From assembly GCA_945860375.1 (NCBI GenBank), contig CAMAQR010000129.1:1-5316 (forward strand): DNA of 5,316 nucleotides. Direction: 5' to 3'. The position numbers and the translations under genes are program-made. This stretch comes from Pseudorhodobacter antarcticus (GTDB taxonomy: Bacteria > Pseudomonadota > Alphaproteobacteria > Rhodobacterales > Rhodobacteraceae). This document shows, one piece after another, positions 5,039-5,316 of the stretch. The notes under the pieces were generated by a model that had not been told where the DNA came from, did not search any database, and was given only the letters and a program-made list of their open reading frames with translations. How positions within the stretch are numbered: position 1 is the stretch's first letter; each line of letters opens with the position of its first letter.

Positions 5039-5224
5039 TTAGCCGCGCGATCGCTGGTCTTGCACCCAAAGCACCATGCGTCGGAAACGTTGATGCAGAG
5101 GATGTTCTTCCGATATTGCACTATCAAATAGCTCGTTTCTAGATTTTGAACTGGAGGCTTTCAAAGCCAAGGTACTACGGTCAACAGCAGCACCGCTGTC
5201 GGCGGGAGGTCGCGACGCCGTTGG
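5039..5224 (-). pseudogene. C-terminal-like fragment without a start
   Basis: A minus-strand frame is open from after a stop at 5227-5225 to TAA at 5041-5039, 61 residues. The part from about 5204 reads plausibly as a protein end: DSGAAVDRSTLALKASSSKS, then NELFDSAISEEHPLHQRF and RRMVLWVQDQRSRG. There is no ATG before a late internal one. It is in a different frame from the fragment entering at the right edge and overlaps that fragment's odd tail, so the two may be one gene broken by a small indel near 5185-5225. Family not recognised. Confidence 0.35.
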
Positions 5225-5316
5225 TCAGCTTGATCGAGGGCTGGGGATAGGTCAGGACCTGCTCAACCCCCAGCCAATTCCGCACCTCGACCGGGCCGAA
5301 ATACGTGCCGAAGATC
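5181..5316 (-). pseudogene. Partial gene entering from the right edge
   Basis: A minus-strand frame is open from the edge to TGA at 5183-5181 (44 residues). The first ~34 look like a real, well-structured protein: IFGTYFGPVEVRNWLGVEQV followed by LTYPQPSIKLTNGVA. The remaining tail (TSRRQRCCC) looks random, as expected after a frameshift or rearrangement. The start lies outside the window and I do not recognise the family. If it is one gene with the fragment ending at 5039, a one-base change would restore about 100 continuous residues. Confidence 0.4.

Larger units (their letters stand above)
4972..5316. other. Right flank, degenerate minus-strand coding remnants
   Basis: No intact gene. Two overlapping minus-strand frames look partly coding (see the two fragments). 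A 13-bp palindrome GGCTTT-C-AAAGCC sits at 5156-5168. The remaining 67 bp between the second fragment and the small ORF at 4971 show no terminator or promoter I can defend. Confidence 0.4.

Noticed and set aside
1..5316. The window as a complete small circular plasmid
   Set aside because: No replication gene is present, the two edge frames do not join into a sensible protein across 5316 to 1, and the tRNA attachment fragment points to a chromosomal or large-replicon setting.

Overview
The window looks like an accessory stretch of an alphaproteobacterial chromosome or large plasmid, most likely Rhodobacterales-like. The evidence for that is GC-rich coding sequence, transposases of types common in that group, and the 3' half of an initiator tRNA-Met used as an attachment site. 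No taxonomic marker gene is present, so the placement is inference.

Layout from left to right. Positions 1-172 hold the N-terminus of an unidentified minus-strand gene that runs off the left edge. Positions 173-622 hold no convincing gene, but do hold palindromes and two pairs of short direct repeats. Positions 623-669 are the 3' half of tRNA-fMet(CAU) without its 5' half, followed by a terminator-type hairpin (697-718); this looks like the displaced end of an attachment site, which puts the integrated element to the left and the old chromosome to the right. Positions 831-4775 are a complete IS256-family element, flanked by the perfect 9-bp duplication GCGATGGCT. Inside it, 32 bp from its left tip, sits a complete IS21-family element (863-3423, 2561 bp) with istA and istB, flanked by the perfect 8-bp duplication GCCCTGAG. 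Positions 4776-5316 hold minus-strand remnants: a small ORF whose 3' end was cut off by the IS256 insertion, and a possibly frameshifted gene entering from the right edge.

How the parts work together. IstA (DDE transposase) and IstB (AAA+ ATPase) act together on the 23-bp repeat arrays at the IS21 tips. The IS256 transposase acts on the 27-bp inverted repeats at 831-857 and 4749-4775. All three genes look intact, so the outer element could in principle carry the inner one as cargo. The order of events reads as: island integration at tRNA-fMet, IS256 insertion into the flank, then IS21 insertion into IS256. Removing each insertion with one duplication copy restores a continuous 1376-bp IS256 element and, beneath it, a continuous 75-codon ORF. 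I see no defence, secretion or other new multi-gene system; the interest lies in the nested, base-exact insertion history at a tRNA attachment site.
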